Of a stretch of 64,000 nucleotides of DNA, positions 46,748 through 56,528 are shown one piece after another. The notes under the pieces were generated by a model. It ran no database searches and was not told the origin of the DNA. It saw only the letters and a list, made by a program, of their open reading frames with translations. Numbering within the stretch: the first letter of the stretch is position 1; each line of letters starts with the position of its first letter. The position numbers were made by a program, and so were the translations under genes. This DNA is from an uncultured Woeseiaceae bacterium (GTDB taxonomy: Bacteria; Pseudomonadota; Gammaproteobacteria; Steroidobacterales; Woeseiaceae), in contig CAMYOJ010000001.1 of NCBI GenBank assembly GCA_947259985.1, positions 62,001 to 126,000 on the forward strand, read 5' to 3'.

Positions 46748-46843
46748 CCGGCATTGCGCCGGGCAGGTGAGTTCAAACCACAAAACGGTACCTGCGACCC
46801 GTTTTGCCCAAGCGAAGGCTTGCGATCGAAATCGCAAGTCTTC
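46748..46843 (-). promoter_or_regulatory. three successive hairpins in a 121-bp intergenic spacer
   Basis: First on the minus strand, at the stop codon of the 156-aa gene, is CTTGCGAT with ATCGCAAG (46819-46838) closed by a TTCG tetraloop and extended by four further pairs (46814-46843). Next CAAAACGG (46781-46788) pairs with CCGTTTTG (46799-46806), then CCGGC with GCCGG (46748-46762). UUCG-capped stems are very stable. Such arrays after a short gene often protect the upstream message from exonucleases. No promoter is evident. Confidence 0.7.
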
Positions 46844-47312
46844 ATTCCAAAACTGCTGCGAAGCGCGCCGTGCCCTGGGCGCCGGCTGCGAGATCGTTCT
46901 GCATGACCCAACGGACATGCGTGAAGTCGGCGGCTGTCGCTTTACGAACATCGCCATCCTCGGTGACGTTGAGTTCGGCTGCCGGCGCGAATGTCGCTCC
47001 ACCGTCGATCGAAAATTCGATTTCCATTCCGGGCCCGAACGCCGAACCGTCGACATACATGAGGTCGGCCGCAATCGGGTTTGTGATCACGACGTTGTCG
47101 GCGGGCTCGTCGCTGACGTTCGTAAACGTAATCGTGTAGAAGACGCTCTCGCCCGGTACGACGACGTCGGCCGGTACGAGCCTTGTCTCAGACTCCCCTG
47201 CCTCGTTCACGATCACCTCCTGTTTGTGCACGGTGGTCTGCACGTCGAGGTGGGCCTGGGCCTGCGCTGCGGCGGCGGCCAGTATCAATAAGATGCTCGT
47301 TAGAATTTTCAT
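46842..47312 (-). CDS. small secreted DUF11-domain protein (156 aa)
   Basis: The start is ATG 47312 with GAGGAG 6 bases upstream. The signal peptide is MKILTSILLILAAAAAQAQA. The mature protein is essentially one DUF11-type module: HLDVQTTVHKQEVIVNEAGE, then PGESVFYTITFTNVSDEPAD and NVVITNPIAADLMYVDGSAF, ending ARFAAVLE. The start lies 30 bp after the stop of the 337-aa gene. Small size and the stable hairpin at its stop codon would suit an abundant subunit, which is inference. Confidence 0.85.
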   Translation of the reverse strand: MKILTSILLILAAAAAQAQAHLDVQTTVHKQEVIVNEAGESETRLVPADVVVPGESVFYTITFTNVSDEPADNVVITNPIAADLMYVDGSAFGPGMEIEFSIDGGATFAPAAELNVTEDGDVRKATAADFTHVRWVMQNDLAAGAQGTARFAAVLE

Positions 47313-47341
47313 AAATGCTCCTCGCTCTGTTCGCTCAATGC

Positions 47342-48355
47342 TCAATCGATGGTTACCTGGAATTCGATGCTTTGCGGTCCCATCGCCTGGGTCAGGTCAC
47401 CCAGGCGAACGACGATGGTCGGCACGACAGTCGTGTCGTATTCGCCGGCGTCGCCGTCGGTCGCATCGGATATGGAAGCGCCATTCAGCAGGATGCTGTT
47501 CGGCACGAATGTAGTTAGCGCTGGAATCGCGTCCTGCACGGTACTGGCCGTGGCCGTACCGGCACTCGCTACGCTTACGGTAATTGTGTAGGTCAGCGTG
47601 GCGCCCGGAATGGGTTCATTGCCACCAAACGGATCGTTCACGACCTGCGCCTTGTTGACGTTTACGAGCACGTCGGAGACGAGATACTCGCCAGTAACCA
47701 GGGCAACGCCACCCGTCGCACCCAGCATGGCGTTGACTCCGCCGTCGCCCTGGTTGGCGTATACGGTTCCTGGTGCACCGCTGCCCGTAGCCGACGTCGC
47801 GGTTAGCTGACTGAGGCCGGTATCGCCATTCGCGACGGCCAGGGGAATGTCGTTGACGATGAAGATGCTGACCGATTCGTCGGCAGCGAGATCCGGGTCG
47901 TTGAGCCCGGGCGTGTAGGCCACGTCGCCTGCATTGAAGTCGCCGCTACCATCGGTATCGAAATAGATCGAGGGCACCGCCGGAACCGGGTCGAAATTGT
48001 CTCCGGAAATGACGCTATCCATCGACAGGGCAAACGTCTCGCTGCCGTTACCTGTATTGGTGACCGAGAACAGCAATGCTTGCGCCGCGTCACCAGGCGA
48101 AACAAGTACCTGGGCACTTTGCAGCGTAACCGTCACGTTGATGCGTTCGGCGACGGTGATCGTGGTGGTGTTCGATTGCAGCGTCAGCGGCGTGCCGGCT
48201 ACATCGTAGTTAACCAGCGCGGTGTTCTGGATTTGGGTTCCAACGGCCGTGCCGGCGGCGCCGGCAGGCATGCTGAGCATGCAACAAACACACAACAGAG
48301 AGGCGCGCCGCATCCATGCGAATGCCGGCGCAAAGCGCAAGCTTGCCGTTTCCAA
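47342..48355 (-). CDS. secreted DUF11-type protein (337 aa), first gene of the operon
   Basis: The preferred start is TTG 48355 with AAAGGA 7 bases upstream; ATG 48313 is the alternative. The signal peptide is Cys-rich (MRRASLLCVCCMLSMPAGAA). The mature protein begins GTAVGTQIQNTALVNYDVAG, then a beta-rich region with acidic loops (FDTDGSGDFNAGD). The C-terminal DUF11 module has PIPGATLTYTITVSVASAGT and IPALTTFVPNSILLNG. It is a paralogue of the 366-aa protein downstream. The gene lies 252 bp after the sigma-54 activator gene on the same strand. Confidence 0.82.
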   Translation of the reverse strand: METASLRFAPAFAWMRRASLLCVCCMLSMPAGAAGTAVGTQIQNTALVNYDVAGTPLTLQSNTTTITVAERINVTVTLQSAQVLVSPGDAAQALLFSVTNTGNGSETFALSMDSVISGDNFDPVPAVPSIYFDTDGSGDFNAGDVAYTPGLNDPDLAADESVSIFIVNDIPLAVANGDTGLSQLTATSATGSGAPGTVYANQGDGGVNAMLGATGGVALVTGEYLVSDVLVNVNKAQVVNDPFGGNEPIPGATLTYTITVSVASAGTATASTVQDAIPALTTFVPNSILLNGASISDATDGDAGEYDTTVVPTIVVRLGDLTQAMGPQSIEFQVTID

Positions 48356-48607
48356 GGTTCATTCCTTTCAGGGCAACGTGTTGGCGCGTTGCCTGGCACC
48401 TGCTCGCTATCATTGCGAGACAGGGCCAACTGTCTTGGAAACGGCATCGGCGCGCACGGATTTCGCCGATTATGTCTTCAAACTGTGAACGGTCTCACAC
48501 TAATGCCGTGAAGCCGCTCACAGTGGCGCGGCCTTTTGCTTCGCGGGTTTCGAGCAGGTGCCGATGCGGCATCGATGGGCAATATGTCAGATGAAAAAGG
48601 GACGAAC
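48356..48607 (-). other. upstream region of the DUF11 operon
   Basis: This 252-bp stretch separates the activator gene from the DUF11 operon and must hold the operon promoter if it has its own. A perfect stem, GGCAAC (48372-48377) with GTTGCC (48388-48393), lies just before the first gene. A TTGGCC-to-CGCA pair near 48418-48433 resembles a sigma-54 element, but its GG and GC dinucleotides are one base too close, so I do not call it. No sigma-70 promoter is clear. Confidence 0.5.
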
Positions 48608-50983
48608 TCAGTGCGGCCTGGCTATCGATAACTTTTTCATTTTCGAACGCAGCGTGCTGGGCGGGATACCCAGTTTCGCCGCGGCACCGGAGTCGCCCGA
48701 AATCTTCCAGTTGGCATCTTCGAGAACGGCAACGATATGCTCGCGCTCAACGAGTTTGAGATCCGATACCGTACTTTCGGCTTCGTGCGTTTGCCCAGCC
48801 TGGGTGACTAGCGGCTCGGCGAGATCAAGCACGGGTCCGCTCGACGAAATCAACGCGCGCTGCACGATTCCTTCGAGTTCACGGACGTTGCCCGGCCACG
48901 AATAATTCCTCAATTGACTCATCATTTCGGCAGAGATTTCCGACACATCGCGACCGAGTCGCGGCGCGTGCGTCTTCACGAAATGCTCTGCCAGCAACTG
49001 AATATCGTCGCCGCGATCGCGTAACGCCGGTATCTCGATGGGAAACGTATTGATTCGGTAATACAGGTCGGAACGGAATTCGCCGGCCTGTACGGACTCG
49101 GCCAGGTTTCGATTCGTTGCGACAACGAGACGTACGTCGACTTTGATGGTCTTGCTGCCGCCGAGGCGATCGAATTCACCTTCCTGCAGTACTCGCAGCA
49201 ATTTGGCCTGCAATTCAACCGGGATTTCGCCAATTTCATCAAGGAACAATGTACTGCCATCGGCGAGATCGAAGCGTCCGCGCTTGCTGCTGTCGGCACC
49301 AGTGAAAGCGCCTCTCTCATGACCAAACAATTCACTTTCGATCAGGTTTGCGGGGAGCGCTGCGCAGTTCACCTTCACAAGCGGCCTGTCGCAGCGATCG
49401 CTGAGTTCATGGATCGCGCGCGCGACGAGTTCCTTACCCGTGCCGGTCTCCCCGTGAATCAGGACAGGCGTCTTGGTCGGCGCGACCTGCTCCACCAGCT
49501 GGAGGCTGCGCAATACCACGTCGCTCTGGCCGACGATGTCGTCAAAGCCGTGTGTAAGTTCGATTTCCTGGCGGAGATAGACGTTTTCCGCTTCGAGACG
49601 CTCGGTCGCCTGCCCGAGTTTCACCATCGTCTCTTTGAGTGCGATTCGCGATTTCAAGCGCAGCACGAAGTTGGCGAACAGTTCGGCGAAGACGGTCAGG
49701 TCGTCCACATCCTGATCGCTCCAGTCTTGCTGTTCCTTCAGGCGACCGGAACTCAGTCCGCCGAGGGCTTGACCGCTAACCACCATCGGAATTATCAGCA
49801 GCGACTTCAGATCGAATTTCTCGAGACTGGCACGGTCGACGCGATACTTGTCCGGGAGATTAGCGACATCGTCGATACGAACTGGCCTGAAGGCTCTGAG
49901 ATGCATCGCGAACTCCGGAAACTGGCTCATGGACACCGGTGCGACTTCGGAGTTATCGGAACTCCAGGAATACGCGACTGCCGCGACATTGGTGCTTTCG
50001 TCGATCCAGAAGATGGTCGACCGGTCTGTACCGATAAACTCGCAGATCGACCGCATGCAGTTCTGAATTGTTCTATCGGCTTCTTCATCCGCCGTTTTGA
50101 CGAGTTGCGAGGAGACGCTTGCAACCAGCGCCTGGTACTCGCGCCGCCTGGACAACGCGGCCTTGGTTTGACGCAGATCCAGGATGTTATTTTCGACGGC
50201 CCACATGCGATGCAACAAACCGTCCCTCACGACGCCTACCGTGTTGATACGAACGGCGCGATCCTCGCCGGCAGGCGTCTTGTAATTGAGTTCGTAACCC
50301 TCAACGCGATAGTCGCCCTCGATGAAAGCCCTGAAGTAGGCTTCGTGTGCCTCGGTGTCCCTGGAGCTATCCAGGTAACCGAACAGACTGCCAATCACCT
50401 CCGACGGGTCATCAGCATCGAGATCGCGTGCAAAATTGACATTGCAGTCCTGCAGCACGGCATAGTAACTACGGTCGATCTGATCCCGGACGGGCAGGTC
50501 AATTGGAACCGGCGGGTCGAATCGGTAGCAGTAAACAGAGTTCGACGTGCTATCGAACAAATAGCGGAAGCGCTCTTCCGCCTGGTACTCGAAGAATTTC
50601 GAAACTTCGAGTTCGCGACGCGTATCAACGAACTTGTCTTCGACTGTCTTGCGATGCTGCACGGCTATGAGAAAACCAACGGCGATCATGACTACGCCGA
50701 CGTTGGACGCCAGCCACTGGATGCGCCGCAGTGCCAGTCCGCTGGTTTGCACGACTTCGCCCTGCGATGCCAATGACGGCATGAGCCAGATGAAGAAGTG
50801 CCCACCGAAAGCAACCAGCACGGCCAGCACCACACCCGTGACAATGAGCGCCAGGCTGGACGCCGGCATCAGTCGGGTATTGAGGAAGCCCTTGGCAGCC
50901 GCGTAAACCAGCAGCCCAATGACCAGCAGAATGACGGCAAGTTCGGAGACGGCAATAAATTCAAAGGTGCTGACATCAGGCAC
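48608..50983 (-). CDS. membrane-anchored sigma-54 activator with PAS and GAF domains
   Basis: This is an enhancer-binding protein for sigma-54 RNA polymerase, 791 aa from GTG 50983 (GGAG 9 bases upstream). Three N-terminal membrane segments lie at about 8-30, 40-62 and 90-108, an unusual location for this class. A PAS-like region (about 130-265) and a GAF domain (about 285-430) follow. The AAA+ domain has Walker A GETGTGKE, the sigma-54 contact loop GAFTGA and Walker [11 protein letters not shown] Fis-type helix-turn-helix ([19 protein letters not shown]) ends it. The signal sensed is unknown. It is divergent from the degenerate receiver gene, whose promoter is a sigma-54 type. Confidence 0.93.
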   Translation of the reverse strand: MPDVSTFEFIAVSELAVILLVIGLLVYAAAKGFLNTRLMPASSLALIVTGVVLAVLVAFGGHFFIWLMPSLASQGEVVQTSGLALRRIQWLASNVGVVMIAVGFLIAVQHRKTVEDKFVDTRRELEVSKFFEYQAEERFRYLFDSTSNSVYCYRFDPPVPIDLPVRDQIDRSYYAVLQDCNVNFARDLDADDPSEVIGSLFGYLDSSRDTEAHEAYFRAFIEGDYRVEGYELNYKTPAGEDRAVRINTVGVVRDGLLHRMWAVENNILDLRQTKAALSRRREYQALVASVSSQLVKTADEEADRTIQNCMRSICEFIGTDRSTIFWIDESTNVAAVAYSWSSDNSEVAPVSMSQFPEFAMHLRAFRPVRIDDVANLPDKYRVDRASLEKFDLKSLLIIPMVVSGQALGGLSSGRLKEQQDWSDQDVDDLTVFAELFANFVLRLKSRIALKETMVKLGQATERLEAENVYLRQEIELTHGFDDIVGQSDVVLRSLQLVEQVAPTKTPVLIHGETGTGKELVARAIHELSDRCDRPLVKVNCAALPANLIESELFGHERGAFTGADSSKRGRFDLADGSTLFLDEIGEIPVELQAKLLRVLQEGEFDRLGGSKTIKVDVRLVVATNRNLAESVQAGEFRSDLYYRINTFPIEIPALRDRGDDIQLLAEHFVKTHAPRLGRDVSEISAEMMSQLRNYSWPGNVRELEGIVQRALISSSGPVLDLAEPLVTQAGQTHEAESTVSDLKLVEREHIVAVLEDANWKISGDSGAAAKLGIPPSTLRSKMKKLSIARPH

Positions 50984-51133
50984 GGCACGACTCCGCAGGA
51001 CGGGTCGCCGTGACCCGCAGTGGCTCCAACCGCGTAACAAGCAATGCCGTCCTGTTGGGGGCCGACCAGTCGCTCATCTCAGTCGTTTTGTCCGTGTAGT
51101 GCTTCAAAGCCTTGGTTGACAAAGCTTTTACCA

Positions 51134-51186
51134 TTGTCGCGACGCGAAAGTCACGATATTTCGCGACTTTGTCGAAATGTCGCGGT
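51134..51186. promoter_or_regulatory. putative upstream activator sites
   Basis: Three similar 9-base elements, TGTCGCGAC (51135-51143), TTTCGCGAC (51159-51167) and TGTCGCGGT (51178-51186), lie 100-150 bp before the sigma-54 promoter. This is the usual place for enhancer sites. CGCGAAA (51143-51149) and TTTCGCG (51159-51165) also form an inverted repeat with a 9-base centre. They are likely bound by the divergent activator. No binding evidence exists. Confidence 0.5.
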
Positions 51187-51285
51187 TTACTGACAAATTT
51201 ACTTTTTTCTCTTCCAACTCAATAACTTACGTAAGCATCTGATTTATATAGATATTACGCAAAACAACAGTACTTTCGTTCAACT

Positions 51286-51301
51286 TGGCACAGTTTCTGC
51301 A
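51286..51301 (+). promoter_or_regulatory. sigma-54 promoter
   Basis: TGGCAC-AGTTT-CTGCA carries the invariant GG and GC dinucleotides at correct spacing and matches the consensus TGGCAC-N5-TTGCA in all but one base. Transcription should start near 51313 and read into the gene at 51382. Confidence 0.85.
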
Positions 51302-51381
51302 CTATATGGTTCCGAGAGCGCATATTTCAGGTTTTTGACGGTGTCGCGCCCTCGCAAACTCGATTTCGAAAGGAGATTGAC

Positions 51382-51897
51382 GTGCAAGACGGGGATAAAG
51401 GGGTGGAACTGGTACTGATCGCAGAGGATGCAACGCGTGCTGCGCTGCTGCGAGACACGATGCGCAAGAGCGGAATCAATGGGGTGATACGCCGCCTGTC
51501 GCCGGGGCCGGCCGCCGTGGCCTGCGCGAGGAATTCGGGCGTTTATGCGAACAAGGGACTGCCCGACCTTGTGGTTTTCGATTATTCAGATCCTACGGAA
51601 CACAATACGGCGATCCTGCGCGACATCGCCTTCGGCAACAAGCGCTCACGCGTACCCGTCGTGCTGCTTACGAGTCCATGTTCGCAGGACCTGTTGGAAA
51701 CGGGAGACATTGACGGCGATACGGCCGTCATGTTCTCGCCGACCAGCCTGGCGTCTTTTATTCGCAAGATGCAGGCCGCAAAGCGCAAGTCGTTCTTTCG
51801 CGCACTCGATACGCTGTACCAGTACGGCCCGATTCTCGTGCGCATGCCTGATTCGTGCCTGAGTTACAGCCGGCACGCTTTGGCGCTGACAGCCTGA
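51382..51897 (+). CDS. degenerate response-regulator receiver-like protein
   Basis: This is a 171-aa protein with GTG start 51382 and AAAGGAG 7 bases upstream. ELVLIAEDATRAALLRDTMR resembles the first strand and helix of a receiver domain. DLVVFDYSDPTEHN contains a candidate phosphoacceptor Asp. PVVLLTSP is the fourth strand with Thr/Ser. The conserved Lys of the K-P motif is not apparent (VMFSPTSLASFIRKM). Only one acidic residue is seen in the first acidic pocket. Control by ordinary phosphorylation is therefore uncertain. It is followed 66 bp later by the HDOD gene, with which it probably forms an operon. Confidence 0.65.
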   Translation: MQDGDKGVELVLIAEDATRAALLRDTMRKSGINGVIRRLSPGPAAVACARNSGVYANKGLPDLVVFDYSDPTEHNTAILRDIAFGNKRSRVPVVLLTSPCSQDLLETGDIDGDTAVMFSPTSLASFIRKMQAAKRKSFFRALDTLYQYGPILVRMPDSCLSYSRHALALTA

Positions 51898-51963
51898 CGA
51901 ATTTATGGATTAAGCGCTACAGACGTATTACTGTTCCGAGGATTTCCTGACCTGGAGAGCATT

Positions 51964-52806
51964 GTGTCTGCGGATGAACAAACGCGGTTCCTGCAAGAAC
52001 TCGCTGAAGACCTCAACTCACGCAATATTCAATTGCCGTCGTTCCCGGATGTCGTCATCAATATTCGCACGGCGCTCGAAGACCCGACCTGCAGTTCCGA
52101 GCGGCTTGCCGAAGTGGTCATGACGGATCCCGTGCTCGTCGCAAGACTGCTGATGTCTGCCAACTCCGCGTTTCACAACCGGGCCGGCATTGAAATCGTG
52201 GACCTGAACCTTGCCATAAGCCGCCTCGGATTCGAAGTCGTCAGGAATACCGCTATAACGCTCGCTGTTGAACAGATCTTCGCAGCTTCCGAGCACAAAG
52301 AACTCAAGAACGCCGTCAAGGAAATCTGGTCGAGCAGCCTGTCACTGGCGTCGATGAGCTTCGTCATTGCGCGCAGCGAAGGAAAACTCAATCCGGATAA
52401 TGCATTCCTTTGCGGTTTACTCCACGAGATCGGCAAACTCTACATCCTGACCAAGGCGCGCGACTACCCCGGCCTCATGGGTGACGCCGACTCGCTCAAC
52501 ACGGTACTGGAGCAGTGGTACACGAGCATTGGCAAGTCAATCATCGAAGCCTGGGGATTCTCTCCGGAGATTGCCGACTCTGTGGAATCCGATGAAAATG
52601 TGAGCGATGACGAGAACGCGGCAGCCACGCTCGTCGACGTCGTCTACCTGGCGAAACTCGTGCTCGATGACATGGAAAACGTCGCCGAAACCGACTCGTT
52701 CCTTGGCCATGCCGGCAAACTGAATGTCAACGCCGAGAGTCTGCCGGCCCTGCAGGAAGCTTACGAACTGCATGCGCAATCCATGCGCGCGTCGGTAGGC
52801 GGCTAA
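51964..52806 (+). CDS. HDOD domain protein
   Basis: HDOD domains are HD-like folds without confirmed enzymatic activity, found in signalling proteins linked to motility, type IV pili and cyclic-di-GMP. The 280-aa protein starts at GTG 51964 with GGAGAG before it. It has IQLPSFPDVVINIRTALEDP, then VVMTDPVLVARLLMSANSAF, AISRLGFEVVRNTAITLAVE and CGLLHEIGKLYILT, all typical of HDOD. The single domain fills the protein and no output domain is present, so it presumably acts through a partner. It is convergent with the pseudopilin gene across a strong terminator. Confidence 0.92.
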   Translation: MSADEQTRFLQELAEDLNSRNIQLPSFPDVVINIRTALEDPTCSSERLAEVVMTDPVLVARLLMSANSAFHNRAGIEIVDLNLAISRLGFEVVRNTAITLAVEQIFAASEHKELKNAVKEIWSSSLSLASMSFVIARSEGKLNPDNAFLCGLLHEIGKLYILTKARDYPGLMGDADSLNTVLEQWYTSIGKSIIEAWGFSPEIADSVESDENVSDDENAAATLVDVVYLAKLVLDDMENVAETDSFLGHAGKLNVNAESLPALQEAYELHAQSMRASVGG

Positions 52807-52825
52807 GCCGTCGCGCAAAAAGAAA

Positions 52826-52853
52826 TCCGGCTGCGGTATGACCCGCAGCCGGA
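52826..52853. terminator. bidirectional intrinsic terminator
   Basis: TCCGGCTGCGG (52826-52836) pairs perfectly with CCGCAGCCGGA (52843-52853) over a 6-base loop. On the minus strand it is followed by TTTCTTTTT, a good U tract for the pseudopilin transcript. On the plus strand the U tract is weaker. It sits between convergent genes. Confidence 0.85.
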
Positions 52854-52887
52854 CTCAGTCACTACTCTCAAAAACTCTCGCGATTTG

Positions 52888-53508
52888 CTACTGGCGGAAG
52901 CCTACGTCGTACAAGGTATCGAGTGCATACGACGTGTCCGTGTCGTGCCCCTGGATACTGCCAGTCGTCGGATCACCGTCATCGCCGCGTGCTTCCAGTA
53001 TCTGTGCGATGTCACCCGGAATGTCGCCGAAAACGATATTCTGTCCGGTCAGGCTATATAGGTTGGAATCAATGCCGACAATCCCGCCGAACGAATTGGT
53101 CGGCTGCTGATAGCTCTGGTTCGTATTATCGACCGGACCGGCAATCAGTCCTGCTCCGCGCAGGTGCTTCCACATCATCCGGGACTCCGAGTTGTTGGTG
53201 GTTGCGTCCCATCCACCTTCAATTTCGCCGTCGCCATCGCCATCATCGGTAGCGCCCCACGTGCCCGCAAAACGAGTCGAAGCCGCAGGGTCGTCCCCGG
53301 GCTGCACGCCGTAGCGATCCTGGTACGCATAGATTGCGGCTGATACGCCCGAGAAGTCGCTCTCGACGCGCTTGATCTTGGCATTGGTAATCAATTCTCT
53401 GCCCTTCAATACTCCGCCAATCAACAGACCAATAATGACCAGCACAATGGCGATCTCGACGAGCGTAAAGCCCGATTGACGGTACTTCCTGAGATTCTGC
53501 ATTTCCAC
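52888..53508 (-). CDS. type II/IV pseudopilin-like protein (206 aa)
   Basis: The prepilin signal SGFTLVEIAIVLVIIGLLIG shows the Gly-Phe-Thr-Leu-Val-Glu processing site with Glu at mature position 5. The preceding leader is about 12 residues (VEMQNLRKYRQSG). A stalk helix follows (GRELITNAKIKRVESDF) and a globular part with an Asp/Gly-rich loop (DDGDGDGEIEGG). Either GTG 53508 or ATG 53502 may start translation. It is separated from the rest of the cluster by 130 bp and followed by a strong terminator, so it may have its own promoter and be the most abundant subunit. Confidence 0.9.
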   Translation of the reverse strand: MEMQNLRKYRQSGFTLVEIAIVLVIIGLLIGGVLKGRELITNAKIKRVESDFSGVSAAIYAYQDRYGVQPGDDPAASTRFAGTWGATDDGDGDGEIEGGWDATTNNSESRMMWKHLRGAGLIAGPVDNTNQSYQQPTNSFGGIVGIDSNLYSLTGQNIVFGDIPGDIAQILEARGDDGDPTTGSIQGHDTDTSYALDTLYDVGFRQ

Positions 53509-53638
53509 GACTAAGCCTCGCTATATTCGGTTATTCAGACTGATTTCTGGCCCAGTGGTGGCATTGCCAGCCGCAGAGGCCTTGCATGCAATATTTATCG
53601 GCGCAGTCAACTGATCCTTTAGTACTTTTTCGCCGGAA

Positions 53639-54499
53639 TTATGGCAAGTGCCCGGCATCGACGAGCCGGCCATACAGGATGTTGGGGGGCATCCAGACCA
53701 ATAGATCGTCGAACTCGGCTCCCGGCGCCTCGCTCAGCTGTCTGGACACGAAGACGTTGTCCGATGCCACCGGGTAGGTCGCCCCGGAAGAACCGCCGTT
53801 GCCGTTACCATTGCCGTTGTTGCCATTGCCGTTTCCGCCGCCATTTCCGTTGCCGTTGTTGCCATTGCCGTTGCCGCCGCCCGTACCTGCCGTCGTACCG
53901 ACGTTTTCGAGTTCGTCGGCGGATGAGAACGATCGCCAGTCCTTGCCCAGCGAATAGATGACCATCGGAGTTCCCGCAGCGAGCGTAAGATTGTCGCTGC
54001 CGCAAGCTGTCGTCGAAGCCCCCGATGACGTCGAACATACGACCAGGTCGGGTTGAAGTGCCGGCATCGAAACGTCCTGCATTTCCCCTGGCGTCACGAA
54101 GTCCCAATCGCCGTCACCGTCCGAATCGCTGGTTGACACGCTGTAACGAAACGGAGATCCCCAGGGGTCAAGCAGCAGATTGTCGGCATTGCGCCGCCCG
54201 TTCAGATCGAGCGTCGTCGCCGGAACAAAACCGTGTTGTTCGCCGCACCCGCCCGTTGCAGTTGCGGAGAACCCATTGCTGGCTGGCGTCGCCGGACATG
54301 GCAGGTAGCCATTGATTAGTACGAAACCTTCTATCGCATCGCGGATTGTCTGCAGTTGTTCTTTTCCGTCACGGAGCCGGGCGTTCTCGCGCTGCGCAGA
54401 CAGCGGCATCATCAAACCTCCCAGCAACAAGCCCATGATCAGGATAACTATCGAGAGTTCGACCAGCGAAAATCCTCGTTGTGTGTGCGGAATCATCAT
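53639..54499 (-). CDS. pseudopilin-like protein with Gly-Asn repeat (286 aa)
   Basis: RGFSLVELSIVILIMGLLLG is a prepilin cleavage site and hydrophobic stalk, preceded by a short leader MMIPHTQ. The globular part has a CPATPASNGFS loop and paired Cys. A Gly/Asn repeat covers about residues 206-236. It lies immediately after the 530-aa gene with no gap. No standard GspG, GspH, GspI or GspJ identity could be assigned. The repeat is absent from ordinary pseudopilins. Confidence 0.85.
   Translation of the reverse strand: MMIPHTQRGFSLVELSIVILIMGLLLGGLMMPLSAQRENARLRDGKEQLQTIRDAIEGFVLINGYLPCPATPASNGFSATATGGCGEQHGFVPATTLDLNGRRNADNLLLDPWGSPFRYSVSTSDSDGDGDWDFVTPGEMQDVSMPALQPDLVVCSTSSGASTTACGSDNLTLAAGTPMVIYSLGKDWRSFSSADELENVGTTAGTGGGNGNGNNGNGNGGGNGNGNNGNGNGNGGSSGATYPVASDNVFVSRQLSEAPGAEFDDLLVWMPPNILYGRLVDAGHLP
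53792..53882 (-). repeat. Gly-Asn coding microsatellite, short copy
   Basis: Interrupted 6-base units (GGCAAC and variants on the minus strand) encode alternating Gly and Asn. The repeat is in frame within the 286-aa pseudopilin. A longer, purer version occurs in the gene directly upstream (55070-55228). Confidence 0.9.
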
Positions 54500-56081
<1,582 letters not shown>

Positions 56082-56092
<11 letters not shown>

Positions 56093-56528
56093 TGTCGGCA
56101 GCTTCCAATATGCCGTCCGATGCCGGTTCGCGCATCTCGGTCGAAGACAAGTCCGACGACTCGGTGGTTTCCTTGCGCGTGACTTTGACGTCACCCGGGA
56201 ACGAGACTCCGCTGGCATCTTCCCTGGTGACAAATCCACCTTGCGACCAGACGCTGGATACGCCGGAACTACTGATAATGTAGCCGGCCGGGTCCTTCTT
56301 TCTTTCCGCGGGTGCGGCGGGGGGAGCTTCCCGTACCGGTTTCGGTGACATCACGGGTCGCGTGTCGAGGTACGCTCGCTGTTTCGGCGAAAGAAATACG
56401 CGACCAATCGTGACATCGGACAGCGACTCGTAGATCGCAATTTCCCCAGCCTCCGAAGGCAAGCAGCTTAGCAGCCCGATAAAGGCGCAAACTGCGGCAA
56501 GACCTGTAATCAAACTTGAGCGCGCCAT
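56082..56528 (-). CDS. secreted MshK/PilP-like protein (148 aa)
   Basis: The ATG 56528 start shares bases with the stop of the preceding gene. The signal peptide is MARSSLITGLAAVCAFIGLL then SCLPSEA. The mature part has DVTIGRVFLSPKQRAYLDTR, a proline-rich linker and GYIISSSGVSSVWSQGGFVT, a small beta-domain. Location after the MshJ-like gene matches MshK or PilP, the periplasmic link between inner-membrane proteins and the secretin, but sequence likeness is only general. Other roles are possible. Confidence 0.6.

Larger units (their letters stand above)
50984..51381. other. 398-bp divergent regulatory region
   Basis: The region lies between the sigma-54 activator gene and the degenerate receiver gene. 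It holds three TGTCGCG-like elements (51134-51186), an AT-rich stretch with a CTTACGTAAG palindrome near 51227, a sigma-54 promoter (51286-51301), and an AAAGGAG ribosome site just before 51382. I find no coding frame of note. Confidence 0.7.

Noticed and set aside
45578-46906. Open frame of 442 codons on the plus strand over the DUF11 genes
   Set aside because: It is antisense to a gene with a clear signal peptide and DUF11 module. The translation is rich in His, Arg and Val without any family pattern.
48418-48433. Sigma-54-like element before the DUF11 operon
   Set aside because: The GG and GC dinucleotides are one base too close on the minus strand, and spacing is strict for sigma-54.
49319-50776. 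Open frame of 485 codons on the plus strand
   Set aside because: It is antisense to the sigma-54 activator, whose AAA+ motifs are intact. There is no ribosome site or domain.
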